NCBI GenBank assembly: GCA_036821485.1
Contig: DAISJM010000002.1
Coordinates: 112,721 to 176,720, forward strand
Source of the DNA: DAISJM01 sp036821485
GTDB taxonomy: Bacteria > Verrucomicrobiota > Kiritimatiellia > CAIQIC01 > JAGNIJ01
Length of the DNA stretch: 64,000 nucleotides
Direction: 5' to 3'
A program made the translations under genes and the position numbers. A model generated the notes under the pieces. That model was given only the letters and a program-made list of their open reading frames with translations, was not told the DNA's origin and searched no databases. Below, one piece after another: positions 25,803-34,445 of the stretch; position 1 is the stretch's first letter, and each line of letters opens with the position of its first letter.

Positions 25803-27524
25803 ATGAACGCGCAACCCGGTTTCAATGCTGCGGATATGGAGAAATACTCCTCCGCGATGACGCTGTCCGACATGGAGATTTTCATCTTCCCCGAGTTGCT
25901 CTACAGCCTCCTCCTCGCCAACCTCATGTCGCCCCGCATCTGGGCCTGGCGCGACGACCCGTGGTTCGCGAAGATCGGGAAGATGACCCCGTACCGCCGC
26001 GTGCTGCGCCTCAAGCAGTTCATCATCGACCACTACGAGTTCAACCTCGACCTCGACACGTGGGGCCTCACCACCAAGGAGCGCGAGATCGAACGCTTCC
26101 GCCCGTTCATCGATGCGGCCACACTCGAGCGCAGCAACGCCCTCTTCGGCTACGAGGGAGACAAGTACTACTTCGACCTCGATATCCGCCGGCACTTCGG
26201 CCTCGATAAGTACAACACCAACGTCATCCCCTACTGGAAAACGGAAACCGTCGAGGCCATGGACGCGTTCCGGTTCAAGGACGGCTACGCCACCGGCGCC
26301 GGTGAGTGCGTCTCGCTCGCCACGCTCTACGCCGCCGCCCTGTTCATCGTCTGCGGCATCCCGCTGGACGACATTTTCCTGATGGGCACCCCGCTCCACT
26401 CGCAGAACTTCATCGACGCCGCCGATGGCGTACTCACCAACAACCGCCGCGTTGTAACCAAGAACATGTGGTTCAACGGCACCGAGTTGACCGCCAAGGC
26501 CCAGCGCGCGCTGCGGCACGAGCAGGTCACCATCGTCGCCCACCGCACCGGACTCATCCACGTCGTCTATCCCGAAGCCACGATACGGCGGGCCGAGTAT
26601 GATCGCTTCAAGAAGAAGCTCCGCGCGTTTCTCACGTCGAACATCGATCTCGAAATCCTCGCGAATTATCTCCGGCAAAATTCACAGGCGCAGAAGTGCT
26701 TCCAGCTCGTGCATACGCTCGGCGGCAAGCAGCGCTACATCCCCGCCGAGCGCGTCTACCACTACGAGCACACCAGTTCGTTCAAGGTCGGCGATGCCAC
26801 CCGCGACAAGCTGCTGGAGGAAATCGACGAGGACGAATACTTCGCCCAGCCCATCGAGGGCCGCATCCCTTTCAACAAGTTCGAGGATTTCTTCAAGACG
26901 CATAAGATCGACATGGCCAAGGAGGACGACCTCAAACTGCTGGCCAAGGAATTCAACTGCTACAACATCCACGCGTGCGAGATCATCCGCGACATCCTGA
27001 AATTCACCCGGCTCGATCCCCGGCTCCCCGATACCGATGCTGTGAAAACATTCACAGAGGGGCCCGTCATCGATCTCGAGCCCGGCATCACCCGCGAGGA
27101 CCTGATCGCCCGACTGGAATCGCAGCGTGCGACGAATCGGATCGCCGATCTCGCGTTCTACACCTACCGCGATCTGTCGCGCATCGACTGGGCCCCTTTC
27201 ACCAAGGCCGCGATACATCGCAGCCCGGTCGCGCAAAGCGGCGCCGAGGGCAAGACCGACGACGAAGTGGCGGCCTTTCTCGCCGCGCTTCCCAATGAAT
27301 CCATCTACGACTCCACCCGCGCGGCACAGCCCGACGAGGTGTGGAACTATCGGCGCGGCGACGGATTCGAGCGCGCGCTTTGCCTTGCATCCATCCTCAA
27401 GGCCCGGCACCCCGACGTCCCCATCCGCCTCAGCGCACGCCCGACAGAAGTCGAGTTGGCAACGGAGGGATTGCGCGTCACATGGCCTTCATCCAAGGGC
27501 TACGAGAAGGAACTCACGCTGTAA
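25803..27524 (+). CDS. Transglutaminase-like (papain-fold) protein, uncharacterised
   Basis: A 573-residue protein, probably cytoplasmic (no signal peptide). A possible catalytic triad follows the transglutaminase-like pattern: C169 in GAGECVSLATLY, H199 in GTPLHSQNF and a nearby aspartate (D205 or D208). The remainder is not recognised. The C-terminal 130 residues contain LAFYTYRDLSRIDW and FERALCLASILKARHP, the latter also resembling a transglutaminase helix. ATG at 25803 is chosen because the upstream frame merely reads through palindromic DNA; a weak AGG precedes it. It is divergent from the zinc-finger gene, so the two may be co-regulated. Function is unknown; a peptidase, amidase or inactive fold are all possible. 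Confidence 0.65.
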   Translation: MNAQPGFNAADMEKYSSAMTLSDMEIFIFPELLYSLLLANLMSPRIWAWRDDPWFAKIGKMTPYRRVLRLKQFIIDHYEFNLDLDTWGLTTKEREIERFRPFIDAATLERSNALFGYEGDKYYFDLDIRRHFGLDKYNTNVIPYWKTETVEAMDAFRFKDGYATGAGECVSLATLYAAALFIVCGIPLDDIFLMGTPLHSQNFIDAADGVLTNNRRVVTKNMWFNGTELTAKAQRALRHEQVTIVAHRTGLIHVVYPEATIRRAEYDRFKKKLRAFLTSNIDLEILANYLRQNSQAQKCFQLVHTLGGKQRYIPAERVYHYEHTSSFKVGDATRDKLLEEIDEDEYFAQPIEGRIPFNKFEDFFKTHKIDMAKEDDLKLLAKEFNCYNIHACEIIRDILKFTRLDPRLPDTDAVKTFTEGPVIDLEPGITREDLIARLESQRATNRIADLAFYTYRDLSRIDWAPFTKAAIHRSPVAQSGAEGKTDDEVAAFLAALPNESIYDSTRAAQPDEVWNYRRGDGFERALCLASILKARHPDVPIRLSARPTEVELATEGLRVTWPSSKGYEKELTL

Positions 27525-27544
27525 GGGACCCCGGGAGAAACACG

Positions 27545-28309
27545 ATGCTGAAGACAGGACTCCGTGTTGTGTCGTTGCTGCTGCTGGGCACGATCCTTTC
27601 CCAGCTCGTGCCCTTGCGCGCGCGCGCCGAGGAGGCCCTCTCCACAACGAATCGCGTGATGTGGGTCGTCGCCCCGCTCGCCGGCTGGGATGAGAACAAG
27701 CTCTTCGCCCGCGGCCCGGGTGGCGCCCGTATGACGCTGACCGACACGGGTCCCGAATACGGCATGTTCCTGATGATGGTCCACCCCAACCTCGTCGTGA
27801 ACAATTTTATCTTCTGGGCCGATGTAAATGATGCCGATGTTTTCGGCGACCTGCTGTTTGCCAACTACTTCGTCAACTCGGAGAAGGTCTTCACCTGGAA
27901 CTTCGGGGCCGGCTACCTCTATCACAAGATCAAGCCGGAGAATGAAGACATCCGCGTCAACACGCCCATGATCAAGACCGGCCCGCGCTTCAAAATCCCC
28001 GCGCTGCACATGTCGCTGAATCCCTACCTCGGTTACGCATGGGAGCGCATCGACACGGAACACGGCGATCTCAACAACAATTCGATCCTCTACGGTCTCA
28101 CTGCCAACCTGCATTGGCGGATGATCGAAGGCGCGGTGAATTACTATTACCAGGACAGCCAGGACATCGAGGAAGACTTCCAGGTTCTGCGCGGCCGGCT
28201 GAGCGTCTTCGTCAACCGGACGTGGGGCATCTCCACTCGCGTGGACTACATGCAACACCAGACGACCGATGACCTCTCATTCCTCATCGGTCCGGTTTTC
28301 GTATTCTAG
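27545..28309 (+). CDS. Outer-membrane beta-barrel protein, uncharacterised
   Basis: A 254-residue protein with a signal peptide (MLKTGLRVVSLLLLGTILSQ, then ARA before EEALST). It contains alternating hydrophobic/polar strands (FTWNFGAGYLYHKI, LNPYLGYAWERI, MIEGAVNYYYQDSQ) and ends GPVFVF with terminal phenylalanine, so it is a probable BAM-inserted barrel. GGGAGAAAC precedes the ATG. It lies 20 bp after the transglutaminase-like gene on the same strand, so they may share a transcript. No specific family is recognised. Confidence 0.7.
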   Translation: MLKTGLRVVSLLLLGTILSQLVPLRARAEEALSTTNRVMWVVAPLAGWDENKLFARGPGGARMTLTDTGPEYGMFLMMVHPNLVVNNFIFWADVNDADVFGDLLFANYFVNSEKVFTWNFGAGYLYHKIKPENEDIRVNTPMIKTGPRFKIPALHMSLNPYLGYAWERIDTEHGDLNNNSILYGLTANLHWRMIEGAVNYYYQDSQDIEEDFQVLRGRLSVFVNRTWGISTRVDYMQHQTTDDLSFLIGPVFVF

Positions 28310-28312
28310 ATG

Positions 28313-28371
28313 GTAGGGACGGTTCTCCGAACCGTCCGCTCTTCAGGTAGGGCGGTTTCGCCGAAACCGCC
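28313..28371. repeat. Two tandem GTAGGG hairpin repeats after the barrel gene
   Basis: GTAGGGACGGTTCTCCGAAC... (28313-28339) contains GGACGGTT-CTCCG-AACCGTCC. GTAGGGCGGTTTCGCCGAAA... (28347-28371) contains GGCGGTTTC-GCC-GAAACCGCC. Each forms a strong stem and begins GTAGGG. They lie directly after the barrel stop codon and could terminate or stabilise its mRNA. Confidence 0.65.
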
Positions 28372-28388
28372 ACAAAGGAGAATCGACC

Positions 28389-28532
28389 ATGCGCGGCGCC
28401 AATAACAGGCAGACAACGATTCAGCGAATACGGGCAATCAAGCGGGCCAGCAAATCGATTCAGTACCGCAAAGAGAAGACCGTTTCCTGTCGACTGCCAA
28501 AGGATGCCGGTAGGGCGAAGCCTCCGCGCTGA
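28389..28532 (+). CDS. Possible 47-residue basic small protein
   Basis: A short frame begins at ATG 28389 with AAAGGAG at 28374-28380, a textbook Shine-Dalgarno site. The product is strongly basic (MRGANNRQTTIQRIRAIKRA, later SIQYRKEKTVSCRLPK). Its last codons run into a GTAGGG repeat, which supplies the TGA stop. It could be a real small protein, a remnant truncated by repeat insertion, or chance. I recognise no family. Confidence 0.35.
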   Translation: MRGANNRQTTIQRIRAIKRASKSIQYRKEKTVSCRLPKDAGRAKPPR

Positions 28533-28538
28533 GCCGTC
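28509..28538. repeat. GTAGGG-type repeat (third copy in this gap)
   Basis: GGTAGGGCGAAGCCTCCGCG then CTGAGCCGTC, nearly the same as the copy at 1666-1692. It lies 15 bp beyond the 3' end of the minus-strand methyltransferase gene and overlaps the end of the small basic reading frame. Confidence 0.55.
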
Positions 28539-28553
28539 TTCCCCGACACTTCC

Positions 28554-29684
28554 TCAATACAAATCAAACTCGACCAGCGTACACTCGATGTTGCTGTTGA
28601 AAAAGCGCCGCGTGCGGTTCGGCTTGAGCGCGATCTTCTTCAGCAGCCGCTCGTTGCCGGTGAACACGTAGCCCTTGTAGCCCTTGCACTTCCGCTTGAG
28701 AAACTCGCCCACGCCCCAGTAGACCGGCCCGAGCCACCGCTCAAAACCCATCCGCTCGCCGTATTCCGGATTGAAAACGACCACGCCGCCACCTTCCGCG
28801 ACCGGCGTGTCGACAAAGTCGCACACGCCGAATTCGATCAGGTGGTCCACGCGAGCGAGCGCTGCGTTCTGCCGCGCGGCGTCCACTGCCTCCGGCTCAA
28901 TATCCGTCGCGATGATCTTGTGCTCCAGCGGCCGGTCGGGTGTTGCCTCCGCCTCGCTGCGCAGCGCCTCCCACTGCGCGACATCGAAATCCTTGGTGTG
29001 CATGAATCCAAAATTCTTGCGCAGCAAGCCCGGCGCCCGCCCCGTCGCAATCAGCGCTGCCTCGATAGCCAGGGTTCCGCTGCCGCACATGGGATTGATG
29101 AAAGACCCCTGCCCGCTCCAGCCTGTCGTCAGCACCACCGCCGCGGCCAGCGTCTCCTGCATCGGCGCACGCAGCGGAATCAGCCGGTAACCGCGGCGCG
29201 ACAGCGGCTCGCCGGAGGTGTCAAAGTAGACCGAGGCCTTGTCGCCCTTCCAGTGGAGAAACACGACCGCGCGGTCCTGGTCGGGACCCGAGTCCGGCCG
29301 GCGGCCGTGGATACTCTTGATGCGATCGGCAATCGCGTCCTTGCATTTCAACGCAGCATAACGGGCGTCCTTGATGCTGGGCGTTTCCGCCGAAGCGCTC
29401 ACGCTGAAGTAACCATCCTCGCGCAGGTATTCCTCCCACGGAATGTGAACCAGCATCGCGTGCAGTTCGTCCGGCGTGTTGGCAGTCACTTCCGAAATCA
29501 GCCGCAGCACGCGGTGCCCCGTCCGCAAACGCAGGTTCAACTTCATGCAATCGGCCAGCGTTCCTTCGGTCTCCACGCCGGCAGGAACCATCGACAACAC
29601 CGGGAACCCAAGCGCACGTAACTCGTCGGCGAGAATCGGCGGGATGGCCTTGGGACACGTGACGAGAATCTTGCCTTGGTTCAT
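28554..29684 (-). CDS. THUMP-domain class I RNA methyltransferase (RlmL/YpsC-like)
   Basis: A 376-residue protein. Residues 1-160 form a THUMP-type RNA-binding region (ILVTCPKAIPPILADELRAL at the start). The Rossmann methyltransferase domain has NPMCGSGTLAIEAAL (SAM motif region) and IIATDIEPEAVDAARQNA. Family members of this length methylate guanine N2 in 23S rRNA. The catalytic motif IV, normally NPPYGER, reads NPEYGERMG here, an unexpected substitution. The start overlaps the epimerase stop as ATGA and has GGAG upstream, so the genes are coupled. Family is clear; exact target and activity are uncertain. Confidence 0.83.
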   Translation of the reverse strand: MNQGKILVTCPKAIPPILADELRALGFPVLSMVPAGVETEGTLADCMKLNLRLRTGHRVLRLISEVTANTPDELHAMLVHIPWEEYLREDGYFSVSASAETPSIKDARYAALKCKDAIADRIKSIHGRRPDSGPDQDRAVVFLHWKGDKASVYFDTSGEPLSRRGYRLIPLRAPMQETLAAAVVLTTGWSGQGSFINPMCGSGTLAIEAALIATGRAPGLLRKNFGFMHTKDFDVAQWEALRSEAEATPDRPLEHKIIATDIEPEAVDAARQNAALARVDHLIEFGVCDFVDTPVAEGGGVVVFNPEYGERMGFERWLGPVYWGVGEFLKRKCKGYKGYVFTGNERLLKKIALKPNRTRRFFNSNIECTLVEFDLY

Positions 29685-30607
29685 GTGACTCCATTCGTTA
29701 CCCAGAGACGCAACACGCCGTGCTCCACCGCGCCGGGTTCAAGCCACCGGCAGCCTTTCGCCGTGTTGAGCGAGTTGGGGGCGGCCATCCACGGCTCCAC
29801 ACAGAAGAACGGCTTCTCCGTCATCGTGTAGAGTTGCACATAAGGAAAGAGGTTCGGATCCTCCACGCCCTCCGCGGCCATATGGATCACCAGCCCATCC
29901 GGCATGACCACCCGCGTCGTGCGATCGACTCCCACCGTCGTCAGCCACTGTTCCAGTACCGGCGCCGCGTGCACCGACAGGGGGATCGGCGGCGGCCCGA
30001 CCGGCCCCGCGAGATCGGTGAATCGCTCGTTGTAGCGGAACGCGCCTGTGGGGCTGAAATCCAACACAACCGATTCTTTGCCTGCCCCGGGCGCCGGCGT
30101 AAGAAAATACGGATGGAACCCTGCGTAGTACGGCATCGGCACACCGCCGCGGTTGCGATAGGTCTGCTCGCAGACCAGCACGCCGTCCTCGACGCGATAG
30201 GCCAGCGTGACCTCGAAGCGGAACGGATAGACAACCAGCGTTTCCTCACCGTACGCGAGTTTCATCACCAACGTGTCGGCACGCTCGCTCTCGATCACCT
30301 GCCACGGCATGCGCGGACCGAACCCGTGGCTCGGCAGCCGGTACGTGCGGCCGTCGAGCAGGTAACGCCCGGCCTCTCCGCCGCGCTCGAGACGGCCGCA
30401 GATCGGGAAGAGGAACGGCCAGCCGCCGGGGATGCGTTCCTTCTGCCTGTCCTGAAAATAGTCGTGGAGAAAAAGAAGTTCGCGCCCGCGCACGATCAGC
30501 GACGAACCCGTTCCGCCTTTTTCGGGGACAAACGAAGCGCGCGTGCCGCCGTCGGGCGAGACGATGGTCCACACTTCATAGCCGTGCTGCATTTCCTTGG
30601 AGGCCAC
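29681..30607 (-). CDS. Aldose 1-epimerase (galactose mutarotase) family protein
   Basis: A 308-residue beta-sandwich enzyme. The typical histidines are present in LPSHGFGPR and GFHPYF, and a catalytic glutamate candidate lies in CVEPWMAAPNSLNT. The family interconverts alpha and beta anomers of aldoses or hexose-6-phosphates. GTG at 30607 is chosen because AGAGGAAG lies 7 bp upstream; ATG at 30592 is an alternative. It lies 3 bp downstream of the deaminase gene and overlaps the methyltransferase gene, so three unrelated housekeeping genes form one operon. Confidence 0.85.
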   Translation of the reverse strand: MASKEMQHGYEVWTIVSPDGGTRASFVPEKGGTGSSLIVRGRELLFLHDYFQDRQKERIPGGWPFLFPICGRLERGGEAGRYLLDGRTYRLPSHGFGPRMPWQVIESERADTLVMKLAYGEETLVVYPFRFEVTLAYRVEDGVLVCEQTYRNRGGVPMPYYAGFHPYFLTPAPGAGKESVVLDFSPTGAFRYNERFTDLAGPVGPPPIPLSVHAAPVLEQWLTTVGVDRTTRVVMPDGLVIHMAAEGVEDPNLFPYVQLYTMTEKPFFCVEPWMAAPNSLNTAKGCRWLEPGAVEHGVLRLWVTNGVT

Positions 30608-30610
30608 GTG

Positions 30611-31078
30611 TTACTTCCTCTTGAACCGCCTGCACTTCAGACCGGCTTCGCGAAGCAGGGCGCGCGCCTGTTTGGAGAAGTGATACTCGTTCTCGTACAC
30701 GACTTCTGCGAGCCCGGCATTGATGATCATCTTCGTGCACATCAGGCAGGGACTAATCGTGCAGTAAAGCGTGCCGCCACGGACGGAGATGCCGTGGAAC
30801 GCCGCCTGCACGATGGAGTTCTCCTCCGCGTGCGCGCAAATGCAGTCACCCAGGTGGTCACCCGACTTCGCGTCGCTCGCGCAACGCGGGCAGCCGCCGT
30901 CGAAGCAATTCTTGATCCCGCGCGGCGTACCGTTGTAGCCGGTTGAGATGATCCGCTTGTCCAACACGATGATCGCCGCGACCTGCCGCCGGCGGCAGTT
31001 GCTCCGTCGCGCGACCACGTGCGCGATGTCTATGAAATACGTGTCCCAGTCGGGACGAATCACTTTCCTGGATGACAT
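30611..31078 (-). CDS. Deoxycytidylate (dCMP) deaminase family protein
   Basis: A 155-residue zinc deaminase. HAEEN supplies the zinc histidine and catalytic glutamate, and PCLMC the two zinc cysteines. An additional cysteine-rich loop (CFDGGCPRCASD) and RDWDTYF-like N-terminus (PDWDTYFIDIA) match dCMP deaminase/ComEB proteins. The enzyme converts dCMP to dUMP for thymidylate synthesis. ATG at 31078 is favoured because homologous sequence begins there; ATG at 31090 is an alternative. First gene of the deaminase-epimerase-methyltransferase operon. Confidence 0.87.
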   Translation of the reverse strand: MSSRKVIRPDWDTYFIDIAHVVARRSNCRRRQVAAIIVLDKRIISTGYNGTPRGIKNCFDGGCPRCASDAKSGDHLGDCICAHAEENSIVQAAFHGISVRGGTLYCTISPCLMCTKMIINAGLAEVVYENEYHFSKQARALLREAGLKCRRFKRK

Positions 31079-31237
31079 GCCCGTCAGCATGACGGACCAC
31101 CCCCGACGATTCAAGCCCGCTTCGACCGGACAAACGGGGGACGAAAAACTTTGATCTCCCGCCCAAAATCCATAGACTTGCGCACGTTTTCCCGGCCAGT
31201 ATGGCCCATTCACGACGCCGTAGTAGATTCTGTCCTT

Positions 31238-32992
31238 ATGAGTGCTTTCACGGAGGCGGCTAATCCGTCCAAAGCCACAGTGCCGCATCCCTTGGAGATG
31301 CCGCTGCGGCTAACCGTACTATTTCTGCTGCTGGCAGGTGCTGCGTTGGCCGTCATGGCCGCGTTCGCGCCGGTCGACCTGTTGCTGAACAACGAGCACA
31401 GGATGGCCACGTACGTAGTCGACATCCTGGAGAACGGCGGCTGGATCTGCCCGCGCGATGCCGGAGGCTACATTGTCAACAAGCCGCCCGCCTACGCATG
31501 GCTCGCTGCCCTTGCCACCCTGATCGGTGGAGGTGAAGTAACTCGTTTTGCGCTCTACTTTCCGTCCATCGCATCGGTCTACGCGATCGCCGCACTGATC
31601 TGGATCGCCGGACGCCGGCGCTTGGGCTCCCCTGCGGCCTTCCTCGCCACCCTCGCGTGGCTGCTCTCCCCCGCCGCGATGGGGATGATGGTCTCCGCCC
31701 GGTATGATGGTTTGTTTGCATTGACGGTTCTCGGCGGCGCGCTTCTCGCATTCAGCGCATGGGAAAAGGAACGCGGGTGGACATGGTTCTGGGTGGTGGC
31801 CGCGGCAGGCACGCTCGTGAAGGGACCCCTCTGCATCGTATTGGCGGGCAGCGGCCTGCTCGCCGCCGCGTGGGAACGCGCCTCCGGCATGGAGCCACGC
31901 CCCATTCGCGGTTCGCATCTTCGCGGCCTCGCGCTCTTCCTCCTCATCGTGGGCACATGGCTCACGATGGCCCTCTGGAAAGTCGGCTACGAACTCGTCG
32001 ATACCATGCTGAAGGGCGAGTTGATGGGCCACGCGATGGGCCTCAAGGAAACGGGCGAAAGCTCGGCCTGGCATCGCCCCCTGGGATCATGGTTCGGGCA
32101 CCTGGCCCTCTGGAGCTTGCCCGCGACCGTTGCGATGCTCCGCTCTTTTTTCCGCCCGGCGCCAAATGCCGTGGAAAGACGTTTCGAGCGCTTTCTCACA
32201 TGCGTCATCTTCGCCGGGCTTATCATCTTCATGCTCACCCCTCACAAGCCGTCACGACTCGTGATTCCCCTCGTTCCGTTCGGCGCCCTGCTGGCCGGCG
32301 CGGAAATGGCCCGATGGACCGCCCGCTGGAAACCCCGCGTCGCGCACCTTGCAACCGGCGCGGCCGCGGTTCTGGTCATCGCTGGAATGACATTGAACAT
32401 GCTGATCGAGGAGCCACGCCGCAAGCAGGTCCGCGCCACCGAGGGCATGGCAGAACTTGCCCTCTGGTGGCAATCTATTGCCGGCGATTTCTTTCCGCTG
32501 ACCCACGTCGATACCCCCATCCCCTTTCAAATGGCCATGGATGAAATTCGCCCCCTGACGACTCCCACACGAGCCGTCGAATTGCTTCAAGGCTCCACGG
32601 CCGCTTTTGTCGCCGTCCATGATCTGGCTGCGATGGAGGCAGCGGGACTCGACACCAATGCCGTCTTCCGCCTCGCTGCATGGCCGGAAACAGGCGATCC
32701 TCAAGTCATCATCCTTGGCAACCGCAAGCGGCCCGTTTGGGACGAACCGATTGCGTGCTACGTGGACGAACTGGAACTGAAGCTGGTGGGGCTCCGCTTG
32801 ATTGAGGGTTCATCCACCGAAATAAGTGTCGCTCCCGTGGCCAGACAGTGCGCCATCGACATCATCAACCGAAGCGGTAAAGTCCAAGAGGTGGAATTGG
32901 AGACCGTCACCGACCGGCGGCGCTCATCCTTCCGCACCCTTCAGCCGGGGAAAGCCTGGCATGCCGATGTCAGTGCGCGACCTAGACGCTGA
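31238..32992 (+). CDS. GT39/ArnT-like membrane glycosyltransferase
   Basis: A 584-residue protein with about ten to twelve hydrophobic helices in the first 410 residues and a soluble C-terminal domain of about 160 residues. The first periplasmic loop LLLNNEHRMATYVVDILENG and the following IVNKPPAYAWLAAL match the catalytic D/E-x-x-R loop and K-P-P motif of ArnT/PMT-type (GT39/GT83) transferases. These use polyprenyl-phosphate sugars to modify lipids or proteins. No Shine-Dalgarno is obvious before ATG 31238; ATG 31298 is an alternative. Its 3' end overlaps the convergent gene by 11 bp. Donor and acceptor are unknown. Confidence 0.75.
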   Translation: MSAFTEAANPSKATVPHPLEMPLRLTVLFLLLAGAALAVMAAFAPVDLLLNNEHRMATYVVDILENGGWICPRDAGGYIVNKPPAYAWLAALATLIGGGEVTRFALYFPSIASVYAIAALIWIAGRRRLGSPAAFLATLAWLLSPAAMGMMVSARYDGLFALTVLGGALLAFSAWEKERGWTWFWVVAAAGTLVKGPLCIVLAGSGLLAAAWERASGMEPRPIRGSHLRGLALFLLIVGTWLTMALWKVGYELVDTMLKGELMGHAMGLKETGESSAWHRPLGSWFGHLALWSLPATVAMLRSFFRPAPNAVERRFERFLTCVIFAGLIIFMLTPHKPSRLVIPLVPFGALLAGAEMARWTARWKPRVAHLATGAAAVLVIAGMTLNMLIEEPRRKQVRATEGMAELALWWQSIAGDFFPLTHVDTPIPFQMAMDEIRPLTTPTRAVELLQGSTAAFVAVHDLAAMEAAGLDTNAVFRLAAWPETGDPQVIILGNRKRPVWDEPIACYVDELELKLVGLRLIEGSSTEISVAPVARQCAIDIINRSGKVQEVELETVTDRRRSSFRTLQPGKAWHADVSARPRR

Positions 32993-33866
32993 CCTGGCGC
33001 GGCGGATACAGCGCCATCAAAGCCGGCACCACATCGGTCAGCGACTGGGCAGCTCCGCGCAGTTGCTCCGCACCTTCACCAAGCGCAACCAGCGGCACCG
33101 GATTCTTTGTGTGCAACCGCGTGGTCTGGTCTTCAATGTTGCCGTGGTCGCTCGTCAGAATCAGCAACCGTCCGGGCTCATCCGGGAACCGGACCACAAC
33201 GTCGAGAAACTCGTCGAGTTGAAGCAGCACGCGCTCAACATCCGCCCGCTCCCCTTTGTGCGCAATGAGATCGGTCTGGAAATACTCGAACAGCGTGAAG
33301 TCGTATTCCGCCGCAAGCGCCAGCAGGTGTTCCCCCGAATCGTGCGGCGAAACCATCGGCCCGGTAAAGCCGCGCGGTACGATGAACTCGCGCGTGAGAT
33401 CCTGGTAGACGGCCTTGTTCTCCAACAGCATCGCGGTATCGCGCACGGCACCGAACGCGGCAAGTGTGGCAACCGTCGTCACCGACTGGTGCCGGCGCTG
33501 CCTGACCTCTTCCACATCGGTCGTGAAATAGGCGTTGGCAAACGTCGTCTTGTAGCCCCGCTCCATGAAGCGGGTGAACAGATTCTTCTTTTGAATGAGC
33601 GACTTCAACTGCGGCCCGGGCAACCCTTCCATATGACGGCCCATGACCGCCGCAGCGTTGCAGCCGGTCAACAGGCTCGCCTGCCCGGTGGCGCTCTGGG
33701 GCAAGCCGGCAATGCCCATGCAGGCGTCCAGCGGCGTCGCGTGCTCACCCAGCAGTCGCTGAAGGGTGGGACACGCCCCGCTGCAGATCGGGTTGGTGGC
33801 CGGGTCCTGCTCTCCCAAGCCAAGCCCATCCACAAAAATCATCAGTGTTTTGGGCGCGTTGCTCAT
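32982..33866 (-). CDS. Alkaline-phosphatase-superfamily metalloenzyme (phosphoglycerate mutase-like)
   Basis: A 294-residue protein. The metal site is indicated by MIFVDGLGLGE near the N-terminus and LILTSDHGNIED near residue 235, plus a HTKNPVPLVALG stretch. The nucleophile region reads LPQSATGQASLLTG. This is the pattern of cofactor-independent phosphoglycerate mutase and related phosphomutases in the alkaline phosphatase superfamily. However, it is much shorter than a true iPGM (about 510 residues) and lacks the inserted phosphotransferase domain. The substrate is unknown. ATG at 33866 has no strong Shine-Dalgarno; a TTG at 33875 is possible. Confidence 0.72.
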   Translation of the reverse strand: MSNAPKTLMIFVDGLGLGEQDPATNPICSGACPTLQRLLGEHATPLDACMGIAGLPQSATGQASLLTGCNAAAVMGRHMEGLPGPQLKSLIQKKNLFTRFMERGYKTTFANAYFTTDVEEVRQRRHQSVTTVATLAAFGAVRDTAMLLENKAVYQDLTREFIVPRGFTGPMVSPHDSGEHLLALAAEYDFTLFEYFQTDLIAHKGERADVERVLLQLDEFLDVVVRFPDEPGRLLILTSDHGNIEDQTTRLHTKNPVPLVALGEGAEQLRGAAQSLTDVVPALMALYPPRQVSV

Positions 33867-33923
33867 CAAGGTCAAGGTAGCCGAATGCGTTCAAGAAGCA
33901 AGGGCGGAAGGAGGTGGGCTGAG

Positions 33924-33963
33924 TTGACTTTTGCCAGAAATGGCGCATATCTATCGTAGATAG
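33924..33963 (+). promoter_or_regulatory. Promoter with overlapping inverted repeat, likely Rrf2 operator
   Basis: TTGACT (33924-33929) and TATCTA (33948-33953) form a plausible promoter with 18-bp spacing. The inverted repeat CTATC-GTA-GATAG (33951-33963) overlaps the -10 box and ends 13 bp before the Rrf2 start codon. This arrangement suggests autorepression by the Rrf2 protein. Confidence 0.5.
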
Positions 33964-33976
33964 GATTTGCCTCCCC

Positions 33977-34399
33977 ATGCTCTCAAATCGCTGCATATAT
34001 GCTTTGAAGGCTGTGCTGGAACTGGCCAAGCACGAAGGCTTTGGACTTGTCACGATCACGGACATTGCCAAGGCTCAAGGCATCCCTGCGCGATTTCTTG
34101 AAACCATACTCATCCAGCTCAAGCAGCAAGGCTACTGCAGTTCTGTCCGCGGCAAGGAAGGCGGCTACCGGCTCGCCAAACCTGCGAAAGCCATCACCGT
34201 CGGCCAGATTGTCCGCATCTTTCAGCGGCCCTTGGCCTCCGGGGAACACCGCGGCAAGAAGAACCACGGAGATGTATTCGAGGAAATATGGGCCAAGGCC
34301 GAGACGGCGCTCTCCTCCGTGCTCGACAGTGTAAAGTTCGACCGGCTCGCCGAACGCGATCGCTCACGCGCCCTTCAGTCCGGCGATTTCGTCATCTGA
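33977..34399 (+). CDS. Rrf2-family transcriptional regulator
   Basis: A 140-residue winged-helix protein. The N-terminal MLSNRCIYALKAVLELAKHE and the recognition region ITDIAKAQGIPARFLETILI, followed by VRGKEGGYRLAKP, are diagnostic for Rrf2. The three-cysteine cluster that binds [2Fe-2S] in IscR/NsrR is absent: only C6 and C53 are present, outside the expected loop. It is therefore probably a cluster-free member like CymR. The upstream inverted repeat suggests autoregulation. MiaB, an iron-sulphur enzyme, follows 46 bp downstream and may be co-transcribed. Confidence 0.88.
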   Translation: MLSNRCIYALKAVLELAKHEGFGLVTITDIAKAQGIPARFLETILIQLKQQGYCSSVRGKEGGYRLAKPAKAITVGQIVRIFQRPLASGEHRGKKNHGDVFEEIWAKAETALSSVLDSVKFDRLAERDRSRALQSGDFVI

Positions 34400-34445
34400 T
34401 CCCGGCTGTAATGCCACGCCATTTCATGTATACTTCCCCGCTTCC

